From Algibacter miyuki (GTDB taxonomy: Bacteria > Bacteroidota > Bacteroidia > Flavobacteriales > Flavobacteriaceae), in NCBI RefSeq assembly GCF_042427745.1, contig NZ_JBHMFA010000001.1: a DNA stretch of 64,000 bases. One strand, 5' to 3'. This document shows, piece by piece, positions 61,221 to 64,000 of this stretch. Within the stretch, counting starts at the first letter, position 1, and every line of letters begins with the position of its first letter. The notes beneath the pieces are model-generated. The model was not told where the DNA came from, made no database searches, and worked only from the letters and a program-made list of their open reading frames with translations. Position numbers and translations under genes: made by a program.

Positions 61221-62072
61221 ATGAAAAACAACTTTACACTGCTCCTATTCCTTTTACTAATTTCAATTTCGAGCCATGGCCAAGGCAAAATTGATAAAGC
61301 CGAAAAGAGTTTAAAAAAAGAATTTACCCCTAAAACAATAACTAGTAGCACTCCGAAAGAAACCAATAGCTACTACAATAACAACTCTAGCAGTTTTGCA
61401 GATGAGACTTTAACAGAGATTGTCGGTGGTTTATTCATCCAACTTTTCGCATATACCGCTTACGGACTCGCCATTGAGAGTCCTTTTGAAATGGATCATA
61501 AAGCAAGTAATGCGTTTTTAACAAAACATCCTTATAACAATTCGAGTACAGGGCATTATTCTTACGATTGGCAAGAAGACAGCGAAATATTTACCACTTC
61601 CATTGCTACGCGTTTTATTTTTGAAACCAATAAAATCAACGGAAACCATCTAAATGTTGATATGAACTTTTTCCAACGTTTCGGTTTAGAACTAGATTAT
61701 CTACAACTTTGGGAGAAAAACACCAACTTTGGAAATGATAATTTGGCCATTTATACGGCATTAGCAAAGTACAATCGGGTGCGTACAGAACGTTTCAACG
61801 CCTATTGGGGATTGGGCGCCGCATACGTTGATGGGGCTGTGAACAAATTTGGATTTACTTATGGATTGGGTGCTGAATTATTTTTTATGAAACCCTTTAG
61901 TTTGGAATCTAATTTCAATCAGGTATTAGTAAACAATCATACCGTGAATAAATTTAATGCCTTACTGAATTATTACAAAAAACAATACAAATTCAGTTTA
62001 GGTTACGAATATTTAAAATTGGGAGATGTAGAATTCTCAACTATTTCTGCGGGGATCGGTGTTGCTTTTTGA
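61221..62072 (+). CDS. Exported protein, probable small outer-membrane beta-barrel
   Basis: The family was not recognised. The 283-residue product has a signal peptide (about 1-20, ending ISSHGQ), a polar Ser/Asn-rich stretch (about 25-60), a hydrophobic segment (about 68-88) and then alternating amphipathic strands from about 115 to the end (RFIFETNKINGNHLNVDMNF, AYWGLGAAYVDGAV, YGLGAELFFM), closing with SAGIGVAF, a C-terminal aromatic strand like those of outer-membrane barrels. It stands alone on the plus strand and converges on the ATL gene 13 nt away. Confidence 0.7.
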   Translation: MKNNFTLLLFLLLISISSHGQGKIDKAEKSLKKEFTPKTITSSTPKETNSYYNNNSSSFADETLTEIVGGLFIQLFAYTAYGLAIESPFEMDHKASNAFLTKHPYNNSSTGHYSYDWQEDSEIFTTSIATRFIFETNKINGNHLNVDMNFFQRFGLELDYLQLWEKNTNFGNDNLAIYTALAKYNRVRTERFNAYWGLGAAYVDGAVNKFGFTYGLGAELFFMKPFSLESNFNQVLVNNHTVNKFNALLNYYKKQYKFSLGYEYLKLGDVEFSTISAGIGVAF

Positions 62073-62085
62073 TTCTATACTAAAA

Positions 62086-62415
62086 TCATAATTCCTCCGA
62101 AGGATCCCAATACACCGATTTTAAATTTTGAATTTGATTTTCAATAACCTCAATACCTTCACTTTCCAAGAGCTGCTGCATTAAATTAGTACCATCAAAA
62201 TGATGTTTACCGGTAAGCAACCCTTTTCTATTCACCACACGGTGAGCCGGCACATCCTTTCCATGAGAACCATTCATGGCGTAACCTACTATTCTAGCAC
62301 TTCTAGCAGCGCCCAAATATTTTGCAATAGCGCCATAACTCGTCACTCTACCATAAGGTATTAGCTTGGCTACGGCATACACTTTATCATAAAAATTAAG
62401 GGTTTCGGGCTTCAT
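62086..62415 (-). CDS. Alkyltransferase-like (ATL) DNA-binding protein, no catalytic Cys
   Basis: The 109-residue protein is the DNA-binding domain of the O6-alkylguanine transferase family with IPYGRVTSYGAIAKYLG, ARIVGYAMNGS and the active-site region PAHRVVNRKGLLTG. The usual PCHRV cysteine is replaced by alanine, so it cannot transfer alkyl groups. ATL proteins flip damaged guanine and hand it to nucleotide excision repair. The ATG overlaps the lysE stop codon by 4 nt (ATGA), indicating translational coupling in a trmB-lysE-ATL unit. Confidence 0.9.
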   Translation of the reverse strand: MKPETLNFYDKVYAVAKLIPYGRVTSYGAIAKYLGAARSARIVGYAMNGSHGKDVPAHRVVNRKGLLTGKHHFDGTNLMQQLLESEGIEVIENQIQNLKSVYWDPSEEL

Positions 62416-63047
62416 GGATATAAGTCTCTAATAATATTTACAAGAGTTACAATAGCTATAATACCGGTGATACTCCCAATAATACGATTCATATTTTTTT
62501 GAGACGTCAGGGTTTTACTTTTCATTTTATTGAAGAAGAAAATATACATATATAAGGTAACAAAAGTCCCCATAGCAGCACCGGCAACGTAAGCAATAAT
62601 ACTTGTTTGACTAAAATCTAACCAACCGAAAGACGCTAAAGTTATCGTCATATAAGCTTGGTAAGGTATAGGAAATACATTGATGCCCGATAAAAATAAG
62701 CCTTGAAAAAACCGACTACCTTTACTTCTAATTTTTGGTTCTACTTGTTCTTTAGGCTCCGATTTTGCTATAAACAAAAAATAGATTGTGATGAGCACAA
62801 AAATAACGAAAGCCACACGCTGTAAAACCTCGATAACATCATGATTTCTGCTTAAATACCTAGCAAAAATAGCAGCAATATAGGTTTGAATAACCACTAC
62901 AACACAAGCACCTATAGAAAACATAATACCACGTACATGCCCCTCTTTTAAGCTAATTTTAGCCGCAGTCATATTCAATAAACCCGGCGGAACCACACCA
63001 ATAAGCGCAAAAAATAAGCCTAAAAAAAAGATGAATGTGATGCTCAA
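62412..63047 (-). CDS. LysE/RhtB-family transporter
   Basis: The 211-residue inner-membrane protein has about six helices and the LysE hallmark near the start (FFALIGVVPPGLLNMTAAKI, with G-x-x-PPG), and GINVFPIPYQAYM in the middle. Such proteins export amino acids or related small molecules; the substrate is unknown. The start appears to be a TTG at 63047, 2 nt after the trmB stop codon; no ATG gives the first helix. Confidence 0.85.
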   Translation of the reverse strand: MSITFIFFLGLFFALIGVVPPGLLNMTAAKISLKEGHVRGIMFSIGACVVVVIQTYIAAIFARYLSRNHDVIEVLQRVAFVIFVLITIYFLFIAKSEPKEQVEPKIRSKGSRFFQGLFLSGINVFPIPYQAYMTITLASFGWLDFSQTSIIAYVAGAAMGTFVTLYMYIFFFNKMKSKTLTSQKNMNRIIGSITGIIAIVTLVNIIRDLYP

Positions 63048-63049
63048 AA

Positions 63050-63724
63050 TTATTTGATTTTAAATTTGATGTAGGTTATAGGCTTATTTTGTTCCAAATA
63101 CACCGACTCGTAATACGTTTGAATACTAGTCACTTCCTCTGGGCTACCTTCTTGTTTGTACACATTATGGTTAGCATACAAAACCTCGTGGCCAGCGCCA
63201 TGCAATAAACCAAGCGTGTAACCATGCATAAATTCGCTATCCGTTTTTAAGTTTACAACGCCTTCTGGTTTTAGAATTTGTTTGTAACGCTCTAAAAACA
63301 CAGCATTCGTCATACGGTGCTTGGTACGTTTGTATTTTATTTGCGGATCTGGAAAAGTAATCCAAATTTCGTCTACTTCATTATTTGCAAACGCATGATC
63401 GATAAGTTCTATTTGGGTACGCATAAAGGCTAAGTTTGGAATATTTTCCTCAATACCTGTTTTTGCACCACGCCAAAACCTAGCCCCCTTAATATCGATA
63501 CCAATAAAATTTTTATTAGGGTATTTTTTTGCTAATGCTACTGAATACTCTCCTTTGCCACAACCTAATTCGAGCACTAACGGATTGTCGTTTTTAAAAA
63601 CTTTGCTTCGCCAATGGCCTTTTAATTCGAAATCGGATTGTACCAATTCGTCTCGCGTTGGTTGAAATACGTTAGAAAATGTATCGTTTTCTCTAAATCG
63701 TTTGAGTTTGTTTTTGCTACCCAC
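63050..63724 (-). CDS. trmB: tRNA (guanine-N7-)-methyltransferase TrmB
   Basis: The 224-residue enzyme methylates G46 in tRNA using S-adenosylmethionine. Visible motifs are LELGCGKGEYSVALAKKYP (about 51-69), FIGIDIKGARFWRGAK (about 73-88), the TrmB signature ITFPDPQIKYKRTKHRM (about 122-138) and NLKTDSEFMHG near 158. The GTG at 63724 gives the expected start. It is first in the unit with lysE and the ATL gene. No consensus promoter was found in the 276 nt to the window edge, though TATATTTC lies near 63775. Confidence 0.95.
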   Translation of the reverse strand: MGSKNKLKRFRENDTFSNVFQPTRDELVQSDFELKGHWRSKVFKNDNPLVLELGCGKGEYSVALAKKYPNKNFIGIDIKGARFWRGAKTGIEENIPNLAFMRTQIELIDHAFANNEVDEIWITFPDPQIKYKRTKHRMTNAVFLERYKQILKPEGVVNLKTDSEFMHGYTLGLLHGAGHEVLYANHNVYKQEGSPEEVTSIQTYYESVYLEQNKPITYIKFKIK

Positions 63725-64000
63725 AGTATATTAACTATTTGTTATTATTTTTATTGAATTGGTAAAATTACGGAAATATAAAATAGTGTTTATATCCTTA
63801 TCTTTGAAATTAGCGGAAATGTGCGTTAGGGATTGATGCGGTATCCTTTTTAATGTAAAAAAAAGCTATTATTGGGGAAGATACCGTTTTTGGTTGATTT
63901 TGACAATTACAGTTTTTTAAACTAACTTTTAAAAAGATATAGCGGAAAGCCCGACCCTTTTGGTAACGCCCAAATCTTTCTTTTTATAATTATATTTTTA
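63725..64000. other. Intergenic stretch to the window edge, with a GC-richer element
   Basis: No reading frame looks coding. A GC-richer block at about 63942-63975 (AGCGGAAAGCCCGACCC, then TAACGCCC) stands out from very AT-rich surroundings. From memory, similar blocks recur between genes in flavobacterial genomes, but this is the only copy seen in the window. Confidence 0.35.

Noticed and set aside
1..64000. tRNA, rRNA, CRISPR arrays, insertion sequences
   Set aside because: None could be recognised by reading both strands; short tRNA-like folds were not computed.

Overview
The window comes from an AT-rich marine member of the Bacteroidota, almost certainly a Flavobacteriaceae. The evidence is a SusC/SusD pair, type IX secretion and gliding genes (sprA, a probable remB, proteins with a T9SS sorting tail), an alternative complex III (act) respiratory operon, and promoters of the Bacteroidota form TTTG-N19-TAnnTTTG. 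No tRNA, rRNA, insertion sequence, integrase or CRISPR array was seen. The exact genus cannot be fixed from the sequence alone.

Region by region: (1) 1-5.9 kb holds the tip of a secreted protein, a LacI-type and an AraC-type regulator, a TonB-dependent outer-membrane receptor and a Cof-type HAD phosphatase. (2) 5.9-25.3 kb is a complete alginate utilisation locus. It encodes PL7, PL17 and PL6 alginate lyases, SusC/SusD with a PKD surface lipoprotein, KdgF, an MFS uronate transporter, a short-chain DEH reductase, KDG kinase and KDPG aldolase, so polymer can be followed to pyruvate and glyceraldehyde-3-phosphate. Two local regulators, one LacI-type and one GntR/FadR-type, sit inside it. (3) 25.3-43.8 kb carries gliding, T9SS and envelope genes (probable remB, two tonB, sprA) mixed with housekeeping genes (vanZ-like, gcvH, ruvA, malic enzyme, queG, ruvB). 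(4) 43.9-57.6 kb has a T9SS-sorted secreted protein and the actABCDEF-ctaC-ctaD electron-transport operon. (5) 57.7-64 kb has a SPOR protein, a YegP-like protein, a ferredoxin, an Mrp-NifU pair, an outer-membrane protein, and a trmB-lysE-ATL operon.

The most informative non-coding structure is in the alginate locus. Three promoters (upstream of susC, of PL17-kdgF, and of a small gene ahead of PL6) share one layout: a -7 box reading TATATTTG followed directly by tandem TGGTnnACCA palindromes at exactly 13-bp spacing. This fits the operators of FadR-type GntR proteins, and a gntR gene lies in the locus. The intracellular KDG branch (kdgK-eda and lacI) instead carries TTAAACGTTTAA palindromes, one being a perfect 30-bp palindrome over the lacI -7 box. 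The locus therefore appears split between two regulators, one for capture and depolymerisation and one for KDG catabolism.

The locus also shows signs of decay and rearrangement. One operator-controlled promoter drives an 83-residue protein that is only a signal peptide joined to a truncated T9SS sorting tail. A frameshifted gene remnant lies between PL6 and PL17. The susC leader contains a terminator-like hairpin downstream of its promoter.
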